DNA of 64,000 bases from contig NC_134371.1 of assembly GCF_035582795.1 (NCBI RefSeq), forward strand, positions 48,463,001 to 48,527,000. Reading direction: 5' to 3'. Shown in pieces: positions 20,101 to 31,800 of this stretch; position 1 is the first letter of the stretch, and each line of letters begins with the position of its first letter. A model generated the notes under the pieces. The model made no database searches and was not told where the DNA came from. It saw nothing but the letters and a program-made list of their open reading frames with translations. The stretch comes from Mycteria americana (lineage: Eukaryota > Chordata > Aves > Ciconiiformes > Ciconiidae). The position numbers and the translations under genes were made by a program.

Positions 20101-23100
20101 CCGGTTTTGTAATTGAATGAGTATTTTAAATGTGTTCATAAAATAAGATTTGTCATAACTTAAAATTACTATTTTACCTGATTTTTTAATAGGGAAAATT
20201 GTTTGGAGGACTAAGGAAAAAGATTTTACTGTTTGCTTATTACAGGAATTAGAAAAATACTTATTCTAGATAAGTAGATACAATCTTAGTAGCAGGCAGC
20301 TGAAAAGTAACTCAATATAACTTTGTTGTGTCCTTTATGGTAAATTGTATTGTATAAATATTTGTTCCTAAAAGAAAGGTGATATTAAATATACCTTGCA
20401 ATGCTAGATTAAATAATATAGAAAATGTGTACATTATCAGTTCAGAATTGTACAGTTTTCTGAATAATCTACTTTTAAAAAGTGTAGTATAAAATCAAAT
20501 AGTTGAGCAGTTTGGGGGGCAGGGAGGGCAATCAGGAAGTTTCATATGCTCTGTAATTACTGAAAGGATTTTTAAAAAAAGAAGTTAAAATGAACTTTCC
20601 CATGCAGGTGTGCTGTTTTCTGGCTCCTCTAAGAAGATAATTTCTAAATTTTACAGTTTTGAGCTACTTGAGGTACATTGTAGCACCTGATTTTTTTTCA
20701 TATCTCTAAATTAATTAGAGATAGTATCTACAGATAAATTGTTATTTTTATTAATTTTACAGCACTCTAAGACAACATAACACCGGAATTACATTAGATT
20801 TAAGAAATCTTACTAAATAAGAAAGGGTCTGAACTAACTTCTGTTGAGATTAATGATAAAATGCCTGTTTATGTCAATGCAAGTGCTTCTGGCTTTGCTT
20901 CTGACCAAAATCATGACTGATTATATGATGCTTTAAAGAGTAAGGTTTTGTCTGAAGAACCTTTCAGAAAATTCCATTGACCCTTTAAGTTGATTTCTGG
21001 ATAAATATAATTGTAACCACAAAAGAAAACCATCTCACCCCCAGTTCTTAAAAAAGGTCATTAAAATTGATGAGAATGATATTTACTTGAAGATGATTGC
21101 CTCCTATATATTCATAGAAATAAAAGGCCAACTGTCTGTGCCCTCTGGTGTGAATTTCCTTTCCAATTAGTACTTCTTATCAACCTTTGATTGGAATAAG
21201 AACTGACAAAGAAAAATACGCTGATTTTTCCTGCAGTCTAGGGTTCCCTTCCAGCATCCATTCTGGATAAGAATATTTCAGATGGCTGATGTAGTTGATA
21301 TTATGTATGCTTTTTGTGTGTGTGTCCTGATTAAAATAATTGCTTAGAGAAACAATAGCAAGTATGAATCTCTTACAAGATCTCGTCATGATTTTTGTTA
21401 ATTGATTATGTTATCATGGCTTTGATCTCCCCACGTGTTGTGTTAGTGAAAGAAGTTAAAGACTTGGCAAAGCTTATGCTAATTTAATGGTTATTGTACA
21501 TTCAGTATGTATTCAGTATAATTGTGTTTCCGTAAGAACTTCTCTTACATAAACTAGAATTAAACTATTTTAGTATTGCTGGTGCATCGGGAGTATTAAA
21601 TGAGCTCTACATTCCTCAGTCCATTATATTAACACTTGAGACTTTTCTCCCCCAGGTTTGCATTCACCGTGTTAGATCGTGCAGCAGCATTCGCTTTATA
21701 AAATCAAAATATGTGTGCGTGTTTGACAAATCTGCCTTCAAGTTTAGTCATCAACAGCGATTATTCAGAACATCTGCTGGTAATCTTTTTCATAATAAAA
21801 TAATTTATTTTATTTTGTTATTTTATGAGTGTTATGTTAGCAGTTTGTATATGACTAGCGGTATGTTAGCAGTATGTAGACTATTTTTGATGCATTCAGA
21901 TTTTTTTGTCTGATATCTTATATTTAATATTAAACATGCTGTATTTCCTTATTTTCTGTTTTAAGTTTCATGTGGCCAAATTGTCCAGTTTAAGCTTTCT
22001 GACATTGGAGAAGGGATTACAGAGGTGACTGTAAAAGAATGGTAAGCTCTACTTTCTTAGAAATACACTAAGAAATGAGCAAGTAGTTTAACAGCTGTAT
22101 TATCAATTATTTATCTGAGAATATGTTTACTGGGTTACTAGTGAAGTTTTTCAAGTTTCATTTTCCACATTTTAAAACCTTGTATATACTGAGCTTTACA
22201 TTTTGTTTATTTGCAATCTGGTTTATTTAGGAGTGGAAAAGATGGAAGGAGTGGGATGCCCTAACTGCACATCTATAGAGGCTTTCCTTCAGTAATTAAT
22301 GGTTTTAGAGTGCAGGAGGTCTGTCTTTTATTATACTTACATAGGCTGACTTTTAGAAACAAATGACTAGTCTGGAGAATCCACATAATTTTATCCTATA
22401 CCCCTTCTCTATTGACTTTAGTAGAAGATTTGAACATTTAAATTGTTTGTAAAAAGCAACGATGAATGGATTAAACAAAATCAAAATATATAGTGAAGGA
22501 AGGCAGTGTTGAAATGCCTTGTTCTTTGTAAAAATAGGTGAAAATACCTCTCTGCATAGAAGACAGCGTTTCTCACTTCCAGTTTCTTTTCTGAAACTGA
22601 TCATATACTGATCCTGGCAATTTGAAACCAAGAACTTCCTTAGGTTCAGACTAAGCTGGGCTCATTCTTATTTTTAGATGGTTTATAATCTGTCAAGAAA
22701 ACTCTGCTTTACTAAAGTAATAGTAAAAATATATGTGTAGTGATATTCTAAAACATTGTGTCATTTCACACAACAGAGGGTTCTGGAGCAGTCAGGCAAA
22801 AGGTATATAGCAAGTGTATCCATTATGTAGAATTTGTCTTATGTCATGGTAGCTCCAGCTGGCAACTAAGCACCACACAGCTGCTCGCTCCCCCCCTGGT
22901 GGGGTGGGGGAGAGAATCAGAAGAGTAAAAGTAAGAAAACTCGTGGATTGAGATAAATACCGTTTACTAGGTAAAGCAAAAGCCATGCACGCAAGCAAAG
23001 CAAAACAAGGAATTCATTCACTAATTTCCATCCAGGGAAGCAGGGCTCCATCATGTGTAATAGTTACTTGGGAAGACAAATGCCATCACTCCAAAGGTCC

Positions 23101-26100
23101 CCATCTTCCTTCTTCTTCCCCCAGGTTTATATGCTAAGCATGACATCATGTGGTATGGAATATCCCTTTGGTCAGTTGGGGTCACCTGTCACAGCTGTGT
23201 CCCCTCCCAACACAGCTGGGAAACCCCTTCTTGTGCACCCCCAGCCTACTCATTGGTGGGGTGGTGTGAGAAGCAGAAAAGGCCTTGACTCTGTGTAAGC
23301 ACTGCTCAGCTGTAACGAAAACATCCCTGTGTTATCAACACTGTTTTCAGCACAAATCCAAAACATAGCCCCATACTAGGTACAATGAAGAAAATTAACT
23401 ATCCCAGCCAAAACCAGCACATCTTCTTATGTGGAATGCATTTTTATGTTGTGGGGATGTACATAACTGAACTTATCAAACAAATACACAGCATAGATTT
23501 TTACACTTAATACGTTTTATACTAGCCTATGTCTTTTCTCTTAGGTACATAAAAGAAGGTGATAGCGTGTCTCAGTTTGATAGCATCTGTGAAGTACAAA
23601 GCGATAAAGCTTCTGTTACTATTACTAGTCGTTATGATGGCATCATTAGAAAACTCCATTACAATTTAGATGAAATTGCTTATGTTGGAAAACCATTAGT
23701 GGACATTGAAATTGATGCTTCAAAAGGTATTGTAAGCTGTTTTTCTTCTCTTGCATATTTTATGTTTGTTGTCATAATACCATCAGTGACAGAGGAGTTT
23801 ACTTTTTCCTCCTGAAAATCTTAAAACTGAATCTTTTTTATTTTCCTTTATAAGTCAAGAAAATTAAGTAGAAAAAGCTGTGATATTTTATTAGGATTTA
23901 AAATCTCAAAAGCCAAACATTTCCTATTGAAAATTTAGCTTAAGCAGCAGCCTTCAGCATGCTATGTTTCCATCCACAGTAGCTCAAAGTAAATGTTAAA
24001 AACTTCAGCTGTCACAAAATCACAGAATGGTTGAGGTTGGAATTTAACAAATGCTTATAATGTAGTAAAGTTAAAATTTTTCTTTTTGTTTGCAGGTGTT
24101 GCCCCAGAAGAAGATGTTGTTGAAACACCTCCTATGTCTCATGAAGAGCACACTCACCAAGAGATAAAAGGTCATAAAACATTAGCAACTCCTGCAGTTC
24201 GTCGTCTGGCCATGGAGAACAATGTAAGTTTGCTGAATCGGGCCCTGCTGCATTTTATCCATCTTTTATATAGCAGTTTGAGTGACTAGGAGAACATTGG
24301 TCTAGAGGAAAGTGCAGTGAGAAATGACTTGTTTTCAAATACATTTCAAATGTGTAAAAACTGTTGTAAAAATGAAGATGATTGTGCTTTCTGATGATTA
24401 TGGTGCATAGGAAAGGAATTACTGGCCTTAAAATGCAGCTAGGGTGCTTTAGGCTGGAGATTGAGAAAACCTTATTAGAAAAAAAATAATAAAGTATCAG
24501 AATAGATTCCTGGGACAGAGGAAGGAGGAGGGAAAAATGGAATCTCAGCTTTAGCTACCTTCTTCTGTTTTTTGGATTTGTATTAGAGCAGAGTATGTAC
24601 TAGGTGATCTTTTAAGTGCTTTTCTAATTCTTTTTTCCTGTGAGTCTATGAATATTCCATTGGTTTTGAAAGCTTGTGGTACATTTTTAGGAGAAAAATA
24701 AAACAATAAGTTGAGAAAATTACGTGATAAACAGCTTTCCTCAAATTAGTATTTCACTATTGATCCTGTGAGGTAATTAAGAGGTAAGTAGTATTCATAG
24801 TTCCTCCTTAAAGTATGCAATTAGGCACCTAGTGGGCCCTCTGGATGATTTGAACAATGTTGAGTACCTAAAAGGGAAAGAAAACTAGGTATGTTAGATC
24901 AGTAACTGGAATAATTTTTAACTGTAGCTCACAATATAGGATATTTTTATATTGCTGTAAAACAAAAGTGTCATAGCTTGTTCTGTACTTTTCAGATTAA
25001 ATTGAGTGAAGTTGTTGGAACAGGGAAAGATAACAGAATCCTTAAAGAAGACATACTCAATTACTTGGCCAAACAAACAGGAGCTATTTTACCTCCATCA
25101 CCAAAGGCTGAAATTATCCCACCTTTGCCAAAATCAGAGACTGTGCCAGCTGCTCCAAAGGACAAAGCACGCAAAATTCCTGTACCTGTTTCCAGACCCA
25201 TTGTGTTTTCAGGAAAAGATAAAACTGAACCTATAACAGGTAAATCATGAAATATAAAAATCTTGAGACCATGTTCACAGTAGACTACCAGTAAATGTTA
25301 CTCGGTCCTTTTGATGGGAGTGTGTTTCATGTTACTGTTATGCAAGTGAGCAATAGGAAAACATGATCTGTAAGAAGGTGTTGCATGACATGATTATTTT
25401 ATGAAATAATTGTTCATATTTTGGTTGGATGGAGTTGGGCTGCAAGTTGCACTTGCTCGTTTTTAATCTGTGTTTCTTCAAATGCATGCTGAAACAGGTA
25501 GGAATTCTGAAACACGTGAATTTGGCACAGTATGAATCATTATGCAGTTAGTGGCAACCTGCAGTGAATTTAAGGGTTTATCAGTGCTTAATAATAGCAT
25601 ACTTCAGCATTCACACTTGTTCTGGAGAAGAATGCAACAAAAGATGCTAAAGTAAGAAAAATCCCATTAAAAGAGGAAGATAAAAGGTTTTTACTTGCCT
25701 TTCAGGTAGTGTTTATTTGGAGAGGCTGGAAAGAGTAGTGCAGATTACTGTACTGTGATTTCAGATACATACATACATAGGAGAGATATGCAGTAATATA
25801 ATCTGAAATATTAAAATTGTAAAAATTGAGTTGCATGTGCTGAACAACTGTTGATCCTAAAGTGAGCTTTACTCTGTCCTTTTTTTGTTGTGGTTGGGTT
25901 CTGGTTTGGGTTGGTTTTTTAAAATTGTGTAATTTGTTTAATGGAAACAAGTAACTGAAATTTCACCGTAACTTCCCAGAAGCTCATTTTGTTGGTTTAA
26001 GAAGTCAGTGAATATTTTCCAGGTTTTCACAAGGCAATGGTAAAGACTATGAGTGCAGCCCTGAAGATACCCCACTTCGGTTATTGTGATGAGATTGATT

Positions 26101-29100
26101 TGACTCAGCTTGTTCAGTTGCGAGAAGAGCTGAAACCTCTAGCACAAATTCGTGGAGTTAAGCTTTCCTTTATGCCTTTCTTCATAAAGGTGAGACGTGC
26201 AGCAGAGCGTTGTATGGAGTACTTCTGCAGATTTTGCCAAAATCTGATCAGTGATTGTTGTAAGTTTGGAGCACCTCTCTATCATCTGAATAATTACAGG
26301 TCACAAGAAAAGTCTCAACTTTTCTTGTTTATTGAACCCCTTATGCATTTACTGTTGGAATTGTAGTTAGGGTTATATAATATCATGGAAAATTTTTAAA
26401 ATATTAATGGGGAAGGATAGAGCAGATAAAACATTACTCATTATGGGGGTAAGCATCACTGGGTGTTTGAATTACACAAAACAAATTTTGGAAACTGTCA
26501 GTATTTTTTATGAGCTCCATTAAAATGAACCTCACGTGAAATGCATCATTATTATTGCTATTGTTATTCTTATATTTTTGTGGTAATGAATCCCTCAGGT
26601 GAATCAGTATGTCTCTTCTGTTGTTCAGAAGATGAGGCACTTGCACTCATTTAGTTGCCATGGTTCCATTTCCAACTGTTGGCATCAATGAAGGCTGATG
26701 CACTGCCTAAGCTACGCATTGAATGCATAGCTTAGTCTGAAACTTCTGGTAATGCTATTTCAATTAGAGTGCTAAGTAAGCACTCATTCTGCTCACTCTC
26801 TTTAGGGGGAATTGATAGTACTTCCTTGAAATAATTGTCATCTAAGTGGAGAGCTGAGAATGACATTGCTGCTGAATCTCATAACTTTTGTCTTGGGATA
26901 TTTGATTTGAATTGTGGAACAGAAATAACAAATGGAGATTCAACTTCAATTATACTTGGGAGACGGATTATCACTTTTTATATGTCTGTCTGATGTATAT
27001 TTGGTTTTTGTAAGTTGTCTTTTTCTTCTGCTGTCCTAATAATGACAGAGTATCAACAGACAAGTTTAGGAGTTTAAGCCAAATTTGATTGCATTGGGGA
27101 AATCCATATTGTTATTAATCTAAAATTGTCTCCCACCGTTCCTTCCTTTCCATGGAGCTCTCTGGTTACAAAACATAAAAATCTATCTTTTTTTTTTTTC
27201 TTTTCTATTTAACAGGCAGCCTCTCTGGGATTATTGCAGTATCCCATTCTTAATGCTTCTTTGGATGAAAGCTGTCAAAATGTCACATACAAGGTTTGTA
27301 AACTACTGATAAAAGTTGTGAGCAGAAAACCTAAACTAATAGCTAACAAGGGCTTTTCAGAATGTCTGAACTAATTGTAAGAACCAAAATTATGATGTTA
27401 TGCTGGAAAATAATTTGTGTGTCCAGATTCTAAGATTGGATTTGATTTATTATTGGTCTTATTTCAGTAGTTTGTTTAATGAGAGTCACTTTGTTATTCA
27501 GGCTTGCCTCAAAAAGGCATATTAATATAGTGATTTCCTGGTTTTCACCTGAAGATGGGCCAAGCATTTAAAATGAGAATATGTAAAATCTAACATAGTA
27601 ATTTTTTAGTAATGGCACAGTGGTTCCACTGTTCCAACGCTCAACCCTTATGTATTAAAGTCATATTTTAAACTCAGTTTTGATAAAAATTATTTAATTT
27701 TCATACAAGTTGCTCGATTGATACTTCTGGGCAGCGAGTGTCTATCTTCTTAAGTGATGTGTACTTACTCCTTGCAGTACAAACTCCTTTTGTGCTGTTT
27801 TATCAGTATGTCTCAGATGAATCCTTATACATTCCTTCGAGCAAATGAAAGGCAACTCAGTTTCCTTTTTTTAAATTTTAGTGTTCTCTTTAAAATCTGC
27901 TAGTCATGTTTTGTTACCCATATAATCATCCTAAAGTGAAATATTTTCAGAGTGAAACTTATTCCGGGATTTTGTATTGCCTGGATGTGAAATTGCCAAA
28001 ATCAATTTGCACTTTGCAGATATGGAAAGCTAATATTTAAAAATTTACATCCCCTTCTCCCCTCAAAGTTGTATAGAGGAGTTGCTTACAGACAGCACTT
28101 TCTAGGTTAAAAAGATATATAAAGAAGACATTATTCAAGTGCTTTTTTTATGTAAAATACAATTTATCTTGACTGCTTATGTTAATGTCCGGTTAATGAA
28201 ACTTGTTGCAGGCTTCGCACAACATTGGAGTTGCTATGGACACAGAGCAAGGTTTAATTGTCCCAAATGTGAAAAATGTTCAAGTCTGTAGTGTGTTTGA
28301 GATTGCTTCTGAATTAAATCGCCTACAGTCCTTGGGCTCTGCAGGCCAACTGGGAACGAATGACCTCACTGGGGGAACATTCACCCTTTCAAATATTGGC
28401 ACAGTAAGTACAGGAAAAAAGAGAACTTATATCTGATAACTGCTTCTGAAATGAATACCTTAGTAAAGTCTAATATGCAATGAACAAAACCTGTAGCAAT
28501 TAATGCAAGAGGGAATCTACTTTAAAAAAAATTTGTTAACTAATATCCACAGCTTTTTCTTTTCTAGATTGGTGGCACTTATGCCAAACCAGTGATACTA
28601 CCTCCTGAAGTAGCTATTGGAGCACTTGGAAAGATACAGGTATATTAACTTTATCTCAGTGATGTGTTGAACTCTAGCTAACTAAGGTCATCTGTAATGA
28701 AAATGAAATGTGGAGTGTCCCTTTGTTTTGGTTTTCTTATATAAACATTTCCTCTTTATGTTACAGAAACTGCATAGCTTGTGATTGAGAAGTTTTGTGA
28801 TGTTTTTAGATGACTGTGCAGAGACACCAAATGTTTAAATAGCACTCCCTTATGCCAAAGGTTCAGATTTGTTTTATGGAATCCTGTTATATTTCATTTA
28901 CATCTATGTTTAGCCTTCTAGTTATTAAGAAACAACGTAAATACATTTTTACAAGTTTTGCAACATGGCGATAGCATTTTTGCTATCACCAAGGAGAAAA
29001 CTATTCTGATAATGAAGTTTAATTTCATGAGCCAGATAGCTGAATCCATACAGAACTCTGTATAGTGAAGGCAGTTTCACATTTTCTGAATTTCAGGCTT

Positions 29101-29698
29101 TAATTCTTTAATATAGACATTTGAGATCAATGCTGGAAATGAAATTAGTATTAATTTAAGATACTTTTTCTATGTTCTTCCTATGAGCCTTTTGTTTAGG
29201 GAATGCTTTAAGGAAACTGTCACTTTGAGCACTAACAATGTAATAAACTATTCAGGAAGAAACTTTTGAGTCAAGAAAGGTTTTCACTACTTCAGTATTT
29301 CCACGATGGTGGAAACAGGATATGACTATTTATTATGTAGGGTTGCAATGTATTCTGATCTGCAGCACAAACAATAATGGGAAGGTCTTTGTTTTTTGAA
29401 TGGCACTACTGCTGTCTGCCTAATTTAGCAAAATGTTTAAATTTAGATTAACAAATTAACAATTAAAAAATACAGATTTGTTAATGAAAGTATTTAATAT
29501 TTCTGGTTTTTTCCTTCCTCTGATTTTTAGGTTCTTCCTCGGTTTAATGGAAAGGGTGAAGTATTTAAAGCACAGATAATGAATGTGAGTTGGTCAGCTG
29601 ATCACCGCATCATTGATGGAGCTACAATGGCCCGGTTTTCTAACTTGTGGAAATCTTACTTGGAGAACCCTGCTTCGATGCTGCTAGACCTTAAATAA
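17129..29698 (+). CDS. DBT: DBT, lipoamide acyltransferase E2 of branched-chain keto-acid dehydrogenase (whole coding span, 11 exons)
   Basis: DBT forms the 24-mer core of the mitochondrial branched-chain 2-oxo-acid dehydrogenase complex and moves acyl groups from E1 to CoA in valine, leucine and isoleucine breakdown. Eleven exons join to 493 residues (human 482). The order is a basic, Ser/Arg-rich mitochondrial presequence (about residues 1-60); a lipoyl domain with K105 in SDKAS as the lipoylation site; a Pro/Lys-rich linker; an E3/E1-binding domain (about 172-210, [14 protein letters not shown]); a second linker; and the catalytic domain, with H463 and D467 in the HRIIDG motif. Positions shift from human by exactly the 11-residue length gain, most of which falls in the second linker. 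All catalytic and cofactor residues are present. The start matches human MAAV and carries a TISU element. Confidence 0.97.
17180..21655 (+). other. DBT: DBT intron 1
   Basis: The first 540 bp is the tail of the CpG island. The rest is AT-rich unique sequence in which I see no exon, repeat family or RNA gene. It is the longest intron of the window. Confidence 0.8.
21656..21779 (+). CDS. DBT: DBT exon 2
   Basis: Residues 18-59, starting [11 protein letters not shown], the rest of the targeting peptide. It is poorly conserved, but length and phase match human. The acceptor is CCCCCAG and the donor GTAATC. Confidence 0.92.
21966..22041 (+). CDS. DBT: DBT exon 3
   Basis: Residues 59-84, including [18 protein letters not shown], the start of the lipoyl domain. 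The acceptor is TTTTAAG (AAG type) and the donor GTAAGC. Confidence 0.95.
22842..23421 (-). mobile_element. Solo LTR of an avian endogenous retrovirus (ERVL-like)
   Basis: Read on the minus strand, this 580-bp block begins TGTGCTGGTTTTGGCTGG and ends in ACA (TG...CA termini). It matches the LTR family widespread in neoavian genomes, including the internal TATAAA and the segment near TTTATCTCAATCCACGAG. No internal retroviral region or second LTR is present, so it looks like a solo LTR left by recombination. The flanks TCTTA and TCTTC resemble a 5-bp target duplication, imperfectly. It lies antisense within DBT intron 3. Moderate decay suggests an old, fixed insertion; family naming is from memory. 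Confidence 0.85.
23545..23726 (+). CDS. DBT: DBT exon 4 (lipoyl lysine)
   Basis: Residues 84-145. It contains [18 protein letters not shown] with lipoyl-lysine K105. The acceptor is CTTAG and the donor GTATTG. Confidence 0.97.
24011..24047 (-). repeat. Short CR1 3'-end remnant
   Basis: AATCACAGAATGGTTGAGG is the reverse complement of the CR1 3' terminus. Only about 35 bp survives, in DBT intron 4, 50 bp before exon 5. Confidence 0.6.
24096..24223 (+). CDS. DBT: DBT exon 5
   Basis: Residues 145-187: the acidic and His-rich first linker and the start of the subunit-binding domain, [14 protein letters not shown]. The acceptor is TGCAG and the donor GTAAGT. Confidence 0.97.
24996..25239 (+). 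CDS. DBT: DBT exon 6
   Basis: Residues 188-269: the rest of the subunit-binding domain ([18 protein letters not shown]) and the Pro/Lys-rich second linker, which appears about 10 residues longer than in human. The donor is GTAAAT. Confidence 0.96.
26023..26189 (+). CDS. DBT: DBT exon 7
   Basis: Residues 269-324, including [19 protein letters not shown] at the start of the catalytic domain. The acceptor is CCAG and the donor GTGAGA. Confidence 0.97.
27216..27293 (+). CDS. DBT: DBT exon 8
   Basis: Residues 325-350, starting [18 protein letters not shown]. The acceptor is AACAG and the donor GTTTGT. Confidence 0.96.
28212..28403 (+). CDS. DBT: DBT exon 9
   Basis: Residues 351-414, including [19 protein letters not shown] and [10 protein letters not shown]. 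The acceptor is TTGCAG and the donor GTAAGT. Confidence 0.97.
28568..28639 (+). CDS. DBT: DBT exon 10
   Basis: Residues 415-438, [18 protein letters not shown] and onward. The acceptor is TTCTAG and the donor GTATAT. Confidence 0.96.
29531..29698 (+). CDS. DBT: DBT exon 11 (active site and stop)
   Basis: Residues 439-493. It contains the active-site motif [11 protein letters not shown] (H463, D467) and ends MLLDLK and TAA. An AATAAA overlaps the stop codon at 29694-29699. Confidence 0.97.
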   Translation, partial: VLPRFNGKGEVFKAQIMNVSWSADHRIIDGATMARFSNLWKSYLENPASMLLDLK

Positions 29699-30148
29699 AG
29701 GAAGCCATGGCTAGAATATGCCTTTAAACTTTGTGGATTAGACTGAATAATTATAAAAGCTGGCTCTGCTAGCACGTGCCCTTTGCTACTCACTTTATAT
29801 AATAATTTTATGTGGTTAAAAGTTCTCAACAGCTGATATCAGTCTATCAGTTAGTTGTTACTTCTTTTGATTAGTAGTGCTGTAATTTCTTCTACAGCAG
29901 ACTGGCAAACTTAATAGGTCATGGTGCGACTGAATATGGTGATGGAATGTCATTATTTTGCCTTTTATAATACATACGGTTGTGAGGCTGGTGTGGCTGA
30001 CTGACAGTGATCTACATCTGCAGTATTTGTAATCTGATTAACCTGTTTTGAAGGGAAATACTCATAGTTCTTCCTTGTTGGACACATAAATTTATTTTAA
30101 CAAATAATATCCAAATTCCCAAGAGAAGTTATGCAAAAATCATATACA

Positions 30149-30154
30149 AATAAA
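30149..30154 (+). terminator. DBT: Candidate DBT poly(A) signal (distal)
   Basis: AATAAA lies 450 bp past the stop, so the transcript would end near 30165-30185. A closer AATAAA overlaps the stop codon itself. Confidence 0.5.
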
Positions 30155-30451
30155 ATGCCTTTTATGCTTCTGCTGTAAGATGTCCAGAGAGCTTTTTGTT
30201 GTTTAACTGAGTAAACCTCTCAAGTCTTTTGCTAGTCCACTTTTTCCTGGCAATTACTTGCACAGGTACTCTTTATCAAATTATAAATGAAGAGGCCATA
30301 TTTATTCAAATGCTTACTGATAACATTTATTGATAATTATCAGGGCCTTAATACTCTCTAGAATATCCTGTATTTTTATAGGCTGGAAGTAGCTGCAGTC
30401 CTTAAATACTTTCCAGTTATTTTTGTTTCTTATAGAAAGCATCTGTCTGTT

Positions 30452-30476
30452 AAAAAAAAAAAAAGAAAAAAAAAAA
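30452..30476. repeat. A-rich tract
   Basis: A13-G-A11, about 300 bp past the distal DBT poly(A) signal. No retrotransposed sequence is evident on its 5' side. Confidence 0.9.
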
Positions 30477-31772
30477 GAGGATCTCATTTGTTATTCTGTC
30501 ATTGGGTAAGCCTGACGGTAAGCAGAACATGTTCTAAAAGCTTGCATCACCTTGTATTATTGATGTTCAGATACTAGAATTTGACAGATTAATCAGATAC
30601 AACAAAGAATTAACATTTTAAAAATACTATGTGAGATAAGGACTTTTTACACTCAGGTACAAGGCACATAATGAATAGGTTCAAGTTAATGCCTTCAGAA
30701 CAGACAACAGTTATGTGGCTTTAAGGTAAACTGAAGAGATGATGAGGACTGTACTGGTTATTTAACAGGAGATATGAAGAAAACTGTTGGATATAAATAA
30801 CTTCTAGAAACACAAGTTGTAAACAGACACAAGAAAAGACAGTTACATGGCCTTAAAAATTAATTTGTGAGGCATAAAATGGACATTTGCTCCTTTCTTT
30901 AAATATATCAAAATTTGCCTCTACAGGCGCATTCTCCAAAATTGTAGACCAAAGTTGTCTGTTGCATTTAGCTGTGAAGATGCAAGACACAAGCTACAAG
31001 AGGTAGAATCTCTGCTATCCTTGATGCTGAGACTGAGCAAGAGGAAAGATGGTGATATAGGGGGGGGAACATGGGAGCATACATGTAAGGTGCTATTTAT
31101 ATTTCTATTGTGGTATAAGGGTCTTTTATATATAGGTCATTTCTGGCAAAGTTTGACTAATATATCGTGCTTATCACCTATTTCATTTTTATCAGATTTA
31201 TTTATTCCTAATAAAAAAAACCTAAAGCCACAAAGAATTGTAGTAATATTGTTTCTATTTGTGAATTTTATGCAGGCAATCCTGTACAGGTGACTCAAAC
31301 TTCTATTTCTTCTTATCTTAAAGAACCTACTGCACTCAAGGCTACCAAGAGAACACAGCCTAATGGCTACTTGCCTTCAAGTATATTGTTGTGGTAAGGG
31401 CTTAGTCTGAATAGTATATTTTTTAGTCTGATGACCATGGAGAAAATAAATTGGGGAAATACAAGTGTATGATAGAAAGCAATAAAGTGATTTTTAAATA
31501 TTTGAGACAGAATAATTTTGCTCCCACAAGAAGCCTGAAATTTCTTTATGTCTCAAAACTCCAATAAAAGGGAAGGTTAATTTTTTTTTCCTAATTATCT
31601 GCTTCTTTTAAGGAGGAGGAAATTAAGTAATTACGTTTTTAGTTATGACTTTTTTAGATCAAGAAAAAACATTGATTAAAAAGCACTGTGGGGATTGAAT
31701 CTATACTAAAACTGAAAGAAGAAATACGTATACCAAAGAACCTGTTGGATCATTTTTGCTTTTGCATAACTT

Positions 31773-31800
31773 AAAAAAAAAAAAAAAAGAAAGAAAAGAA
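31773..31800. repeat. A-rich tract
   Basis: A16 followed by GAAAGAAAAGAA, intergenic between DBT and LRRC39. Confidence 0.85.

Noticed and set aside
30955-31293. Open frame of 112 codons between DBT and LRRC39
   Set aside because: Low-complexity hydrophobic tail, no known domain and no splice context. It is probably chance.
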